A DNA stretch of 64,000 nucleotides. Origin: Nitrospira sp. Its GTDB lineage: Bacteria > Nitrospirota > Nitrospiria > Nitrospirales > UBA8639. The notes under the pieces are model-generated. The model saw only the letters and a list, made by a program, of their open reading frames with translations. It was not told the origin of the DNA and searched no databases. Shown here one piece after another: positions 8,387-16,713 of this stretch. Position numbers and translations under genes: made by a program. Location of the stretch: NCBI GenBank assembly GCA_011523385.1, contig WTGX01000004.1:124001-188000 (forward strand), written 5' to 3'. The stretch's first letter is position 1; each line of letters begins with the position of its first letter.

Positions 8387-8859
8387 ACCTTCGGAATCTG
8401 ACCGGGTTTGGCATTCTCGTCGTGCTGATCGTCGCGGGTTTCCTGTTTTCACGTCCCCAGGGAGGAACCCCCGACGTTCCGGACGATCCCGAGGCCCATG
8501 AAGCACTGGAGTTGGTGCGTTCCCATCCCGCTCGAAATGCCCCGACGTTGGAGGATGCGATCAATCAGTACGTCGAAACGTTGAGATCTCAGGGTACACC
8601 CTTGCATCGAGGGGAGTGGCAGGTGGGCAAGGAACGCCCCGGCGTCTATGCGGTCAGGATGCTCGTCCGCGAGAAAGGGTTTAATGAATGGATTGAACGG
8701 GAGTTTGCCTGGCGGGTCACGTTAAAGGACAAGACCGTCAGGGTGATTTCTCTGGCCGCCATTCCCTTTATGCCGTTTCATGAGTTGCCGCCGTTGCCGC
8801 ATCAAGATCAGATATCAGGGACACTCAGGCAGCTTCCGGCGGAAACGCGACCTGGATGA
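8383..8859 (+). CDS. Membrane-anchored protein of unknown function
   Basis: A 158-residue protein whose ATG lies inside the cobD stop (ATGA), so it is probably translationally coupled to the cobalamin operon. One N-terminal hydrophobic segment (GFGILVVLIVAGFLF) suggests a single membrane anchor or uncleaved signal, followed by an acidic, proline-rich linker and a soluble domain with alternating beta-type residues. I do not recognise the family. Its last 35 bases overlap the 3' end of the convergent Rieske gene. A link to cobalamin is inferred from position only. Confidence 0.75.
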   Translation: MNLRNLTGFGILVVLIVAGFLFSRPQGGTPDVPDDPEAHEALELVRSHPARNAPTLEDAINQYVETLRSQGTPLHRGEWQVGKERPGVYAVRMLVREKGFNEWIEREFAWRVTLKDKTVRVISLAAIPFMPFHELPPLPHQDQISGTLRQLPAETRPG

Positions 8860-9151
8860 CGCCGTTTTCCACGCGGGTCTGGTAACAGGACGCTGCCCAC
8901 TCCGGAGTAGGATTTTCCATGCATGCGCCCGTGCGTACGTTGAACTCCCAGCCGTGCCACGGGCATTCGACGACCTCGCCGTCCAGTGTGCCTTCCCCGA
9001 GTGGACCCCCTGCATGGGGACACGTATTATTCAGGGCCAGAATTTTTCCGTCCACGTTGAATAAGGCCACACTGGGGGCGTTGTCGAGTTCAACCGACAG
9101 GCACGTTCCCGGTTCGAGATCTTCAAGCTTGGCAACGTCGAAATATTTCAT
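8825..9151 (-). CDS. Rieske [2Fe-2S] ferredoxin-like protein
   Basis: A 108-residue single-domain Rieske protein, similar in size to NirD-like or biphenyl-dioxygenase-type ferredoxins. Both cluster-binding motifs are complete: CPHAGGPLGEG with Cys-X-His and CPWHGWEF with Cys-X2-His. The start MKYFDVAKLEDL at 9151 is preferred; the track extends 51 residues upstream without any conserved sequence and over the divergent promoter region. There is no signal peptide, so a cytosolic electron carrier is likely. The partner is not evident. The gene is convergent with the 158-residue orphan and divergent from the HNH gene. Confidence 0.92.
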   Translation of the reverse strand: MKYFDVAKLEDLEPGTCLSVELDNAPSVALFNVDGKILALNNTCPHAGGPLGEGTLDGEVVECPWHGWEFNVRTGACMENPTPEWAASCYQTRVENGVIQVAFPPEAA

Positions 9152-9281
9152 GGCGGTAAATTCTTGCAAAAGAGTAGGAAACTTACCAAGGTCCTTTGTG
9201 CCTGTGCAAGCAATGGACGGTTGCGTTGTTGCTTCGGTATCGTTTCTGATGCTATACAAACGTTCAAATTTTAGGTGATCA

Positions 9282-9812
9282 ATGACGCTCCTGTTAAATG
9301 CCACATATGAACCCTTGCGGGTTGTGCAATGGCAAAAGGCCGTGACCCTGCTTTGCCAGGGGAAAGTCGAGGTCCTGGAATTTTATGACCGGGACATTCG
9401 AGGGGTGTCGATCAGTTTCAAACTGCCTTCGGTGATGCGACTGTTGAAAGTCGTCAAGTTGAAGTCCAATCACCGGGCCGTCAAGTTTTCCCGTATCAAC
9501 ATTTTCACTCGCGATAAATATACGTGCCAGTACTGCTGCAAACGGTTTCGCACCGAAGAACTCACGTTCGACCACGTGGTGCCGATTGCGAAAGGAGGCA
9601 CGAAAACCTGGGAGAATATCGTGACGGCGTGTTGGCGCTGTAATAATAAAAAGAGCGGACGAACCCCGGAAGAAGCCCGCATGCACTTGAAGAAGAAACC
9701 GCAAAAGCCGAGGTGGAATCCGACCCTGACCATCATGATTGGCATCCGGAATGCTCCGGAGAGTTGGCGCGACTATCTCTATTGGCACATGGAATTGGAC
9801 TCCGATGAATAA
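9282..9812 (+). CDS. HNH endonuclease-family protein
   Basis: A 176-residue protein. The first about 70 residues (LLNATYEPLRVVQWQKAVTL) form the N-terminal region typical of the chromosomal HNH family found widely in free-living bacteria. Then come CQYC, the HNH core TFDHVVPIAKGGTKTWENIV and ACWRCNNKKSGRTPEEA, giving two CxxC zinc pairs around the DH catalytic histidine. These proteins are usually fixed chromosomal genes rather than mobile homing nucleases; the substrate is unknown. The coding end overlaps the siroheme dehydrogenase start by eight bases. Confidence 0.88.
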   Translation: MTLLLNATYEPLRVVQWQKAVTLLCQGKVEVLEFYDRDIRGVSISFKLPSVMRLLKVVKLKSNHRAVKFSRINIFTRDKYTCQYCCKRFRTEELTFDHVVPIAKGGTKTWENIVTACWRCNNKKSGRTPEEARMHLKKKPQKPRWNPTLTIMIGIRNAPESWRDYLYWHMELDSDE

Positions 9813-10437
9813 TGCCGGTTTTCAAATTTCGTTGGACTTGTATGGCCGCCTGTGCGTGGTGATCGGCGGCGAGGATGAAGCGGCGCACAAGACCGGCCTG
9901 TTGTTGGACGTGGGGGCCAAAGTCACCGTGGTGAATCCCACCCTGAACGTAGCGCTTCGGAAACTCACGGCCGCCGGGAAAGTCCTGCACCGGGGACGCC
10001 GGTTTCGATCCACGGATACCCAAGGGGCCTTTGTCGTCCTCAACACCCTGCCGGATGATAAGGAGTTTGCCAAATCGTTGCGTGCTTTGTCGGAAGCGGA
10101 ACGGTTTCTGGTGTGGTCGATCGATCAGCCGGAGTTGTCGAATTTCATGATGCCCGCCCTGGTCCGGCGAGGGGCTCTTCGCATGGCGATCAGTACGGGT
10201 GGGGCGTCTCCCGCCCTTGCCGGCGCCTTGCGGCGAAACGGCGAAGAGATCTTTGATGAAGAATTTGAAAGGTATCTGGCTTGGCTGGGAGAACTACGCA
10301 AAGACGTCCAGGCCAATGAACCGAACGTGGAAAAAAGACGAGAGCGATTGAAAGCGGCAGTGGAAGGTTTCCGGTTGACCGGGTCGGTCGAGTATCCCGC
10401 CGCCTGGCTCGCGCAGAAAGCCTCTTCTGATTCATAA
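9805..10437 (+). CDS. Precorrin-2 dehydrogenase / siroheme synthase N-terminal-type protein
   Basis: A 210-residue NAD-dependent enzyme of the CysG N-terminal/Met8p family, which oxidises precorrin-2 to sirohydrochlorin and may chelate iron. It begins with the Rossmann segment FQISLDLYGRLCVVIGGEDE and carries the conserved AISTGGASPALAGALRRNGE segment. There is no C-terminal uroporphyrinogen methyltransferase domain, so it is the stand-alone form. The start at 9805 overlaps the HNH stop by eight bases, which implies coupled translation with an unrelated nuclease gene. Confidence 0.9.
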   Translation: MNNAGFQISLDLYGRLCVVIGGEDEAAHKTGLLLDVGAKVTVVNPTLNVALRKLTAAGKVLHRGRRFRSTDTQGAFVVLNTLPDDKEFAKSLRALSEAERFLVWSIDQPELSNFMMPALVRRGALRMAISTGGASPALAGALRRNGEEIFDEEFERYLAWLGELRKDVQANEPNVEKRRERLKAAVEGFRLTGSVEYPAAWLAQKASSDS

Positions 10438-10452
10438 CGAGGATGGTGCGGT

Positions 10453-10761
10453 ATGGTCTTGTTGGAATTCAGCATGTCTCCCCTGGGAAAAGGCGAAAGC
10501 GTGGGGAAATACGTCTCCCGCTCTTTGCAGATTATTGACAAAAGCGGAGTTGAGTACCGGCTGAATCCCATGGGAACGGTGCTCGAAGGGGAATGGGATG
10601 AAGTGTTTGACGTGGTGCGTCAATGTTATGAGCGGATGAAAAAGGATTGCGACCGCATTTCCTGTACGATGAAGGTTGATTACCGTAAGGGTCACACCGG
10701 GCGTCTCAGCGGGAAAGTCGCCAGTGTGGAAAAACGGCTCAAGAAGAAACTGAAGACGTAA
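10453..10761 (+). CDS. MTH1187-family thiamine-binding protein
   Basis: A 102-residue protein with the compact alpha/beta fold expected for the thiamine_BP/YkoF-related family (formerly DUF77). The N-terminus MVLLEFSMSPLGKGESVGKYV and the middle LNPMGTVLEGEWDEVFDVV are characteristic. Members bind thiamine or related pyrimidines; the exact ligand here is unknown. It lies 15 bases after the siroheme gene and its 3' end overlaps the convergent alr gene by 23 bases, so there is no room for a dedicated terminator between them. Confidence 0.85.
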   Translation: MVLLEFSMSPLGKGESVGKYVSRSLQIIDKSGVEYRLNPMGTVLEGEWDEVFDVVRQCYERMKKDCDRISCTMKVDYRKGHTGRLSGKVASVEKRLKKKLKT

Positions 10762-11896
10762 AATCCGCCGGCGGTTCATACACGCGAGGTACTTTGGAGC
10801 CAAGATTGCAAAGGACCTCATAGGGAATCGAATCCTGCCAGTTCGCCAGGTCGAAGGCCGTAATCGCCTGGGTTTCCGATTTGCCCATCAGGATCACATC
10901 ATCGCCGGGTTTAATCGTGGGGTCGTCGGTGACGTCGACGACGGTCATATCCATGCAAATCCGTCCGATAATCGGGAAGCGCCGGTCATGGATGATGACC
11001 TCTCCCGTATTGGAGAGCCGGCGATTGTACCCGTGGGCGTACCCGATGGGAAGGATGGCCAGCCGGGAATCCCGTTGCGTGCGATAGACGTCACCGTAAC
11101 TCACGGGTTCCCCTTTCCCTGCCGTTTTCAGGTGTACGACTTTGGTCGTCAGGGACATGACCGGCTGAAGGGAAACTGGAGTCTCCCTGCCCGGTACCGG
11201 CGCGTATCCGTACAACGACAGTCCGGGACGAACCATATCCAGGTGCGCGGAAGGGTGCCAGAGAATCCCCGCGGTGTTGGCTGCATGACGGCAGGGAGAA
11301 GGTCCATTCGCGGGCAGGCTCGAAACGGCTTCGTGAAAACGTTCGAGTTGATAAAGGGTAAAGGCCGGGTCCGGGTTGTCGGCATCGGCCAGATGAGTCA
11401 TGACTCCCTGACACACGAGACGGTGGGAAAACGTGGGTGTCTGCAAGAGAGCGGGCACGTCCCCGGTCTCGAAGCCCAATCGTCTCATGCCCGTGTCCAC
11501 CTTGACGTGAACGGGGTAGGGGGCGTTTTCTTGCACAACTTCCCGGCTCAGCGCCTGCAAGGTGTCGGTATTGGAGAGTACGGGAATCAGGTTGGCCTGA
11601 ACGAGATCTTTGACTTGCTCAGGCAGGATACCGCCCATCACGATAATGTCTTCTAGCCTTCCGGCTTCCCGCAGGAGAATCCCTTCGTGTACCGTGGCCA
11701 CACCGAACCGCCGGATGCCGAGTTGCGACAAGGCGTCGGCCATGGCGCAGCATCCATGGCCATAACCGTCGGCCTTGATGACCGCTAAAATGTCCACGTG
11801 CGGCGCGAGTACGCGACGAAGTTCACGCAGGTTATGCGCGAGGGCGGAGAGATGAATGGTAGCCAGGGTCGGTGACAGCGCGGAAGCAGTGGGCAT
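10739..11896 (-). CDS. alr: Alanine racemase
   Basis: A 385-residue PLP enzyme interconverting L- and D-alanine for peptidoglycan. The PLP-lysine motif VIKADGYGHG lies near residue 40 and RLGFETG and MDMTVVDVTD (second catalytic region) are recognisable. It is the last gene of the rpsB operon: its ATG overlaps the frr stop by one base (TAATG), suggesting translational coupling. Length is normal for the family. Confidence 0.95.
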   Translation of the reverse strand: MPTASALSPTLATIHLSALAHNLRELRRVLAPHVDILAVIKADGYGHGCCAMADALSQLGIRRFGVATVHEGILLREAGRLEDIIVMGGILPEQVKDLVQANLIPVLSNTDTLQALSREVVQENAPYPVHVKVDTGMRRLGFETGDVPALLQTPTFSHRLVCQGVMTHLADADNPDPAFTLYQLERFHEAVSSLPANGPSPCRHAANTAGILWHPSAHLDMVRPGLSLYGYAPVPGRETPVSLQPVMSLTTKVVHLKTAGKGEPVSYGDVYRTQRDSRLAILPIGYAHGYNRRLSNTGEVIIHDRRFPIIGRICMDMTVVDVTDDPTIKPGDDVILMGKSETQAITAFDLANWQDSIPYEVLCNLGSKVPRVYEPPADFTSSVSS

Positions 11897-12456
11897 TAAA
11901 TCTCCAGAATTTCTTCCTCCTTTTTCTTGAGCAGTTCGTCGACCAGCTTGATCTTGCCGTCCACGACTTTTTGAATGTCCGCCTCACCGCGTCGCAAGTC
12001 GTCTTCGGTAATCGTGGAGTCTTTTTGGAGGCGCTTGAGTTCATCATTGCCCTCTCGACGAATGCCTCGAATGTGGATTTTCGTCTCTTCCCCGTATTTC
12101 CGGCACACTTTCACGAATTCCTTGCGACGTTCCTCGCTCAAGGCCGGAATCGGAATGCGAATCACCTTCCCGTCGTTCGACGGATTCAATCCGAGGTCCG
12201 AGGACAGGATGGCTTTTTCAATGTCCTTGATGCTCGTGGGGTCCCACGGCTGGATCATGATCAACCGGCTGTCCGGCATCGAGAGGTTCCCCACCTGCTG
12301 CAAGGGAGTCGGCGTCCCGTAGTACTCGACTTTAATATGATCGAAGAGCGATAAAGACGCCCGGCTGCCCCGGATGGAAGCCAGTTCCTTTTTCAGGTGC
12401 TCGATGACGCCATTCATCTTTTCTGTGAGCTGTTCAATCGTTGTCTGAGACGGCAT
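11896..12456 (-). CDS. frr: Ribosome recycling factor
   Basis: A 186-residue RRF that, with EF-G, splits post-termination ribosomes. The whole length aligns by eye with the family: an N-terminal coiled coil including ELASIRGSRASLSLFDHIKV, the domain-II segment VEYYGTPTPLQQVGNLS, and a C-terminal charged helix ending in KKKEEEILEI. It lies 12 bases after pyrH in the classical rpsB-tsf-pyrH-frr order. Confidence 0.97.
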   Translation of the reverse strand: MPSQTTIEQLTEKMNGVIEHLKKELASIRGSRASLSLFDHIKVEYYGTPTPLQQVGNLSMPDSRLIMIQPWDPTSIKDIEKAILSSDLGLNPSNDGKVIRIPIPALSEERRKEFVKVCRKYGEETKIHIRGIRREGNDELKRLQKDSTITEDDLRRGEADIQKVVDGKIKLVDELLKKKEEEILEI

Positions 12457-12468
12457 GGTGAACCCCTG

Positions 12469-13200
12469 TTAATTGAGAACTGCGTCGTGTTTGACCACGG
12501 TTCCGATTTTTTCCCCCAGAACCACGCGTTTCAAATTGCCCGGTTCGGTGAGGTTAAATACGATCAAGGGAAGATTGTTGTCCATGCACAGCGTGATGGC
12601 CGTGGCATCCATGACTTTCAGGCTTTTGTTGAGGACGGACAGGAACGGCAGTTCATGAAACATTTTGGCCGACGGGTTGTCCAAAGGATCGGAATCATAA
12701 ATGCCGTCGACCTTGGTGCCCTTCATGATGACGTCGGCTTTGATTTCCATCGCGCGCAGAGCCGCGGCCGTATCCGTCGTAAAATAGGGGTTCCCCGTGC
12801 CGGCGGCGAAAATCACGACCCGTTTTTTCTCGAGGTGCCGGATGGCGCGCCGGCGGATGTAACTCTCGGCCAATTGCCGCATTTCAATGGCCGATAAAAC
12901 CCGTGTGGCCACCCCGGCTTTCTCCAGGGCGTTTTGTAAGGCGAGGGCATTCAACATGGTGGCGAGCATGCCCATATAGTCGGCCGCCGCGCGTTCCATC
13001 CCGTCCGCGCTCGCGGCCAGGCCTCGAAATATATTGCCTCCGCCGATCACCAGCGCGACCTCAACGTCCATGTTCACGACGTCCTTGATTTCACCGGCAA
13101 GCGCCGTGAGGATGTCGCGGTTAATGCCGTAGGTTTGGTTCCCTGCAAGCATTTCCCCGCTGATCTTGAGGAGAATGCGGCGGTACTGCACAGGCGTCAC
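12469..13200 (-). CDS. pyrH: Uridylate (UMP) kinase
   Basis: A 243-residue hexameric bacterial UMP kinase making UDP. Motifs include [12 protein letters not shown] at the N-terminus, [10 protein letters not shown] and [17 protein letters not shown]. Translation starts at a GTG that overlaps the tsf stop (GTGA). It belongs to the amino-acid-kinase fold, unlike eukaryotic UMP/CMP kinases. The position between tsf and frr is the conserved bacterial order. Confidence 0.97.
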   Translation of the reverse strand: MTPVQYRRILLKISGEMLAGNQTYGINRDILTALAGEIKDVVNMDVEVALVIGGGNIFRGLAASADGMERAAADYMGMLATMLNALALQNALEKAGVATRVLSAIEMRQLAESYIRRRAIRHLEKKRVVIFAAGTGNPYFTTDTAAALRAMEIKADVIMKGTKVDGIYDSDPLDNPSAKMFHELPFLSVLNKSLKVMDATAITLCMDNNLPLIVFNLTEPGNLKRVVLGEKIGTVVKHDAVLN

Positions 13201-13793
13201 TCCTGGCCTAATTGGTATCGCGTAAACCGGGCAATGGAAATGTTTTCACCAAGTTTGGCAATTTTTTGCGTGAGGATTTCCGTGATCGAGACGTTGGGAT
13301 CTTTGATGAAACTCTGTTCCAGGAGGCAATTTTCCTGGTAGAATTTTTCCAATTTTCCCTGAACGATTTTGTCGATGGCTGCTTCAGGCTTCCCGAGTTC
13401 TTTCGCCTGGGCCAGGTAAATCGCCTTTTCCCGTTCCACCTGTTCGGACGGGACTTGCTCGCGTTTCACGTAGGAAGGATTGGCGGCCGCAATCTGCAAC
13501 GCGACGTCTTTGACCAATTCCTGAAATTCTTCATTGCGGGCGACGAAATCCGTTTCACAATTGACTTCAACCAGGACGCCGATTTTGTTGCCGGCGTGGA
13601 TGTAGGATGAGACGACGCCTTCCTTGGTTTCCCGCCCGGCTTTTTTCTGAGCCGCGGCCAGACCGCGTTGGCGGAGGAGATCAATGGCTTTTTCAATATC
13701 CGAATCGGTTTCTTTCAGCGCATTTTGACAGTCAAGGATTCCGGCTCCTGTTTTGCCACGTAGTTCTTTGACCAAGGTACCCATGCTGGACAT
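13197..13793 (-). CDS. tsf: Elongation factor Ts
   Basis: A 198-residue guanine-nucleotide exchange factor for EF-Tu. It shows the N-terminal UBA-like region [20 protein letters not shown] and the signature [15 protein letters not shown]. The protein is of the short EF-Ts type, without the long second core repeat of the E. coli protein. ATG 13793 follows GGGAGAAGGA and is preferred over the 37-residue extension in the track. The stop overlaps pyrH by four bases. Confidence 0.96.
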   Translation of the reverse strand: MSSMGTLVKELRGKTGAGILDCQNALKETDSDIEKAIDLLRQRGLAAAQKKAGRETKEGVVSSYIHAGNKIGVLVEVNCETDFVARNEEFQELVKDVALQIAAANPSYVKREQVPSEQVEREKAIYLAQAKELGKPEAAIDKIVQGKLEKFYQENCLLEQSFIKDPNVSITEILTQKIAKLGENISIARFTRYQLGQE

Positions 13794-13857
13794 CGTGTAT
13801 CCTTCTCCCTTTATTTGGCTAGGATGAAAAGAAATGTCGACGACGTGCCGTGACGTT

Positions 13858-14649
13858 CTACGCGGAAGGCGCTTGAACGCTTTCCACCGGACTCTCGGTT
13901 GCACGGGTGGAGAGCAAGTCGCTCATAATCGTGTCTTCTTCTCCACCACCACTCGAATCCTCCTGTTTGTTGCGAAGGTCCAAGCCTTCCAGGCAGGCGT
14001 CGGCAATTCGGGCGGTAAAGAGTTTCAAGGAGCGAATGGCATCGTCATTCCCGGGGATGGGATAATCGATCCGTGTGGGATCGCAATTGGTATCCACAAT
14101 GGCGACAACGGGAATGCCTAAACGGTTGGCTTCCTTGACGGTAATGTGTTGAATGCGCGTGTCGAGGACGTAAATGCAGCCGGGCAAACTTTCCATGGCC
14201 TTGATGCCGCTCAAGTATTTCTCCAGTTTGCCCCGCTCTTTTTCCATCAGCAACACTTCTTTTTTCTTCAGCCGTTCATGCGTGCCATCGGTTTGAGCGG
14301 CTTCGAGTTTCTTGAGTTGCCGGATACTTTTTCTGATGGTTTCGAAGTTGGTGAGCATACCCCCCAGCCAGCGCTGGGTGACGTAATACATGCCGCACCG
14401 TGTGGCTTCTTCTTCCACGATGTCGACGGCTTGACGCTTGGTGCCCACAAAGAGGACCGATTCCCCGGCCGCAACGGTATCCCTGACAAAATTATAGGCG
14501 TCGAAGAAGAATTTGGCGGTTTGTTGCAAATCAATGAGATAGATGCCGTTTCTTTCTCCGAAGAGATACGGCTTCATTTTGGGATTCCAGCGATTGGTTT
14601 GATGCCCAAAATGTACGCCTGCCTCTAACATGTCTTTGATGGATACCAT
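13858..14649 (-). CDS. rpsB: 30S ribosomal protein S2
   Basis: A 263-residue S2 protein needed for binding S1 and stabilising the 30S head. Hallmarks are [33 protein letters not shown] and [17 protein letters not shown]. The C-terminal acidic/serine-rich tail is variable in the family. Two ATGs are possible: 14649 (MVSIKDM) fits the family N-terminus, while 14670 would add MEAKNHS; the GGAGG that could serve 14649 lies 14 bases upstream, which is long. First gene of the minus-strand operon. Confidence 0.96.
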   Translation of the reverse strand: MVSIKDMLEAGVHFGHQTNRWNPKMKPYLFGERNGIYLIDLQQTAKFFFDAYNFVRDTVAAGESVLFVGTKRQAVDIVEEEATRCGMYYVTQRWLGGMLTNFETIRKSIRQLKKLEAAQTDGTHERLKKKEVLLMEKERGKLEKYLSGIKAMESLPGCIYVLDTRIQHITVKEANRLGIPVVAIVDTNCDPTRIDYPIPGNDDAIRSLKLFTARIADACLEGLDLRNKQEDSSGGGEEDTIMSDLLSTRATESPVESVQAPSA

Positions 14650-14867
14650 ACTGTGGTTTTTCGCCTCCATTCAGAGAGATTAGGAATTAAGCCATCACTT
14701 GAAACGGTATTCCGGTGAGAATCGGCCGTTGGCTCATGGCGTCAATCCGTTGACTTAAACCAACAAGATTTAACACAACCCCTGTTTTTAATGCAAGGTC
14801 CATTGTCGTCTCTGCCCGGGGGCAGGGACATGACTTCTGGCACCAACAATGTGCCTTGGAAAACCCC

Positions 14868-14891
14868 GCGTCATGAGATGACGCGGCTACA
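14868..14891 (-). repeat. Dispersed hairpin repeat, family D, inverted copy
   Basis: Reading the minus strand gives TGTAGCCGCGTCATCTCATG followed by ACGC, identical over 24 bases to the first copy at 24362. It contains the palindrome GCGTCATnnnATGACGC. It lies in the rpsB-proA gap. Confidence 0.7.
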
Positions 14892-15017
14892 AATATTGGG
14901 GGACGTTTTGACGGGGATTCCTGAATGCCGGTAAAGTAATTTTTGTCCGATAGCTGTCCTCTGTATGCCCGTTCTTTTGGGCACCCATTTGTCGCCCTGC
15001 GCCAAGGTGCTGGAGAG

Positions 15018-15123
15018 GTCATCCTGAACGAAGTGAAGGATCTGCTTTTCCAGGCGTTCGGTTGTTGAGCGAGAGATTCCTCGCGAGGCCCTTCACTTCG
15101 TTCAGGGCAAGCTTCGGAATGAC
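15018..15123. repeat. Dispersed palindromic repeat, family B, copy 1
   Basis: It starts GTCATCCTGAACGAAGTGAA and ends with CTTCGTTCAGGGCAAGCTTC then GGAATGAC, forming a long imperfect inverted repeat. A second copy lies at 32263-32371. The track ORF here (CHSEACPERSEG) is the familiar false translation of such repeats. The rest of the 555-base rpsB-proA gap shows only the family D copy; I see no gene. Confidence 0.75.
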
Positions 15124-15204
15124 AAAACTGGGCCTGGTGTGGAAACTTCTGGGTTGTCAGCAGAGTCATGCGTTATTCACGATTTTTGAGATGAGGTTGT
15201 AAGA

Positions 15205-16560
15205 ATGGTTGAAGTTCCTATCAAGCTGTATGTGCAAGGTCTTGCCAAAGAGGCCAACGCCGCAACCCGTGCCGTCGCATTGATGACGAGTCAAGACAGA
15301 ACCGTGGCCCTGACGGCCATGGCGGAACAGTTGGAAGCGAGCATGGACGACGTGTTGACTGCCAACAAAGAGGATCTCGAGGCCATTCCCAAGGAATGGG
15401 GGCCGGACGAGTATCGTAAAGCGAGAGAACTCATTACCGTTACGGAAGAAGGTCTTCTCGACGTCGTCGCCCATATTCGGCGGATTGCGGAGGAACCCGA
15501 TCCCACGCGAGAAACCTCACAGGCTTGGTTGACGCAAGAAGGTCTGCACGTGCATCGCGTACGCGTCCCTATCGGCGTGATCGCCGTCATTTCCGAATAT
15601 GGCCCGTCCGTGGTTGCCGAATCAATGGCGATGTGTCTTCGGTCGGGAAACGTGTGCGTGGTGCGGGGCGGGAAAGAATGGTTTTGGACCAATTCCGCGG
15701 TCGCCAGGATCTTGCGTGAGACCGCGGAACAACACGGTGTGTCTCAAGGGGCCCTCACGTTTGTGGATCGCCCCGATCATGAGGGCGTGCTTGAACTGGC
15801 CCGGTTGAGAAACGTGGTGCACGGCGTCGTGCCCAGGGGAAAAGCGAGCTTGCGCAAAGTCGTCATGGAGCAGTCACGGGTCCCGGTCCTGGGGTACGAC
15901 GGCGGCCTGTGTCACGTTTACGTGGATAAAGACGCGGACGTGCCGTTGGCTCAAGGGATCGTGGTCAATTCCAAGATTCAGGATCCGGTTGCCACCAATG
16001 CCGCGGATACGCTGTTGGTTCATCAGGCTATTGCACGGCAGTTACTGCCGGGCCTGCTCCGGCGGTTGCTCAGTGAATTTACGGTTGATCTCATCGGCTG
16101 TCCGAAAACCGTCTCCATGATGGGCATTATGGCCATGACCGGACACAAGGGGATTCGAGCGGCCACGGATGAGGATTGGGAACAGAAAAGACAGGCGCTG
16201 ACGTTGGGGATCAAGGTTGTCGGTGATCTCGACGAAGGGTTGGCCCATATTGCGGCTTACGGACCTGGCCATACCGACACCATTGTGACCCGTCGTTATG
16301 ATACCGCGATGCGATTCGTCCGGGAGGTGGATTCCGGCTCGGTCTTGGTGAATGCCTCGACCCGCTTGCATTCGGGTTCGCAGATGGATCTGGGTGAAGA
16401 ACTGGGAACGAATACCTCGCATTTCCACGTGAGAGGGCCGTTGACGCTTCGATCCCTGACCACGGAAAAATACGTCGCGTTCGGGAACGGTCAGTTGCGA
16501 CAACCCCATCCCGTTCCCCAGGCGTATCAGGATGCGATGATGCTGTCCTCGAAATTCTGA
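15205..16560 (+). CDS. ProA-like aldehyde dehydrogenase-family protein lacking the catalytic cysteine
   Basis: A 451-residue homologue of glutamate-5-semialdehyde dehydrogenase. The fold-defining parts align: VPIGVIAVISEYGP, CLRSGNVCVVRGGKE, VVPRGKASLRKVVME, CHVYVDKDADV and a C-terminal SGSQMDLGEELGTNTS. At the active site, where ProA has RPGVCNAxETLLVH, this protein reads DPVATNAADTLLVH, so the nucleophilic cysteine is threonine at residue 264 (codon 15994-15996). The YESRP segment is also altered to SEYGP. No proB is adjacent. It may be a non-catalytic or repurposed paralogue; I leave the symbol empty because proline-pathway activity is doubtful. Confidence 0.85.
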   Translation: MVEVPIKLYVQGLAKEANAATRAVALMTSQDRTVALTAMAEQLEASMDDVLTANKEDLEAIPKEWGPDEYRKARELITVTEEGLLDVVAHIRRIAEEPDPTRETSQAWLTQEGLHVHRVRVPIGVIAVISEYGPSVVAESMAMCLRSGNVCVVRGGKEWFWTNSAVARILRETAEQHGVSQGALTFVDRPDHEGVLELARLRNVVHGVVPRGKASLRKVVMEQSRVPVLGYDGGLCHVYVDKDADVPLAQGIVVNSKIQDPVATNAADTLLVHQAIARQLLPGLLRRLLSEFTVDLIGCPKTVSMMGIMAMTGHKGIRAATDEDWEQKRQALTLGIKVVGDLDEGLAHIAAYGPGHTDTIVTRRYDTAMRFVREVDSGSVLVNASTRLHSGSQMDLGEELGTNTSHFHVRGPLTLRSLTTEKYVAFGNGQLRQPHPVPQAYQDAMMLSSKF

Positions 16561-16608
16561 TCCACGATTAAGAAACACCGATTTCAAATGTCTGGGACAG
16601 GCTTTTCC

Positions 16609-16644
16609 CTTCCCCTCCTTTGTAAGGAGGGGCAAAGGGGAGGG
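16609..16644. repeat. Short palindromic intergenic repeat
   Basis: CCCCTCCTTTGTAAGGAGGG is a near-perfect hairpin followed by an A/G-rich tail. It lies between the proA-like gene and the methyltransferase start, inside the unlikely N-terminal extension of the track ORF, which argues for the later start. Confidence 0.6.
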
Positions 16645-16713
16645 AACGAGAAAGTCAGAGCTTTCTTAAACGTTTCGTCAAGCTCTCAGTGCCAGCAGCC
16701 CGGTTTTGCTCCC

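Noticed and set aside
14687-15169. 160-residue minus-strand ORF containing CHSEACPERSEG
   Set aside because: This peptide is the known false translation of dispersed intergenic repeats; the DNA here is the family B palindrome.
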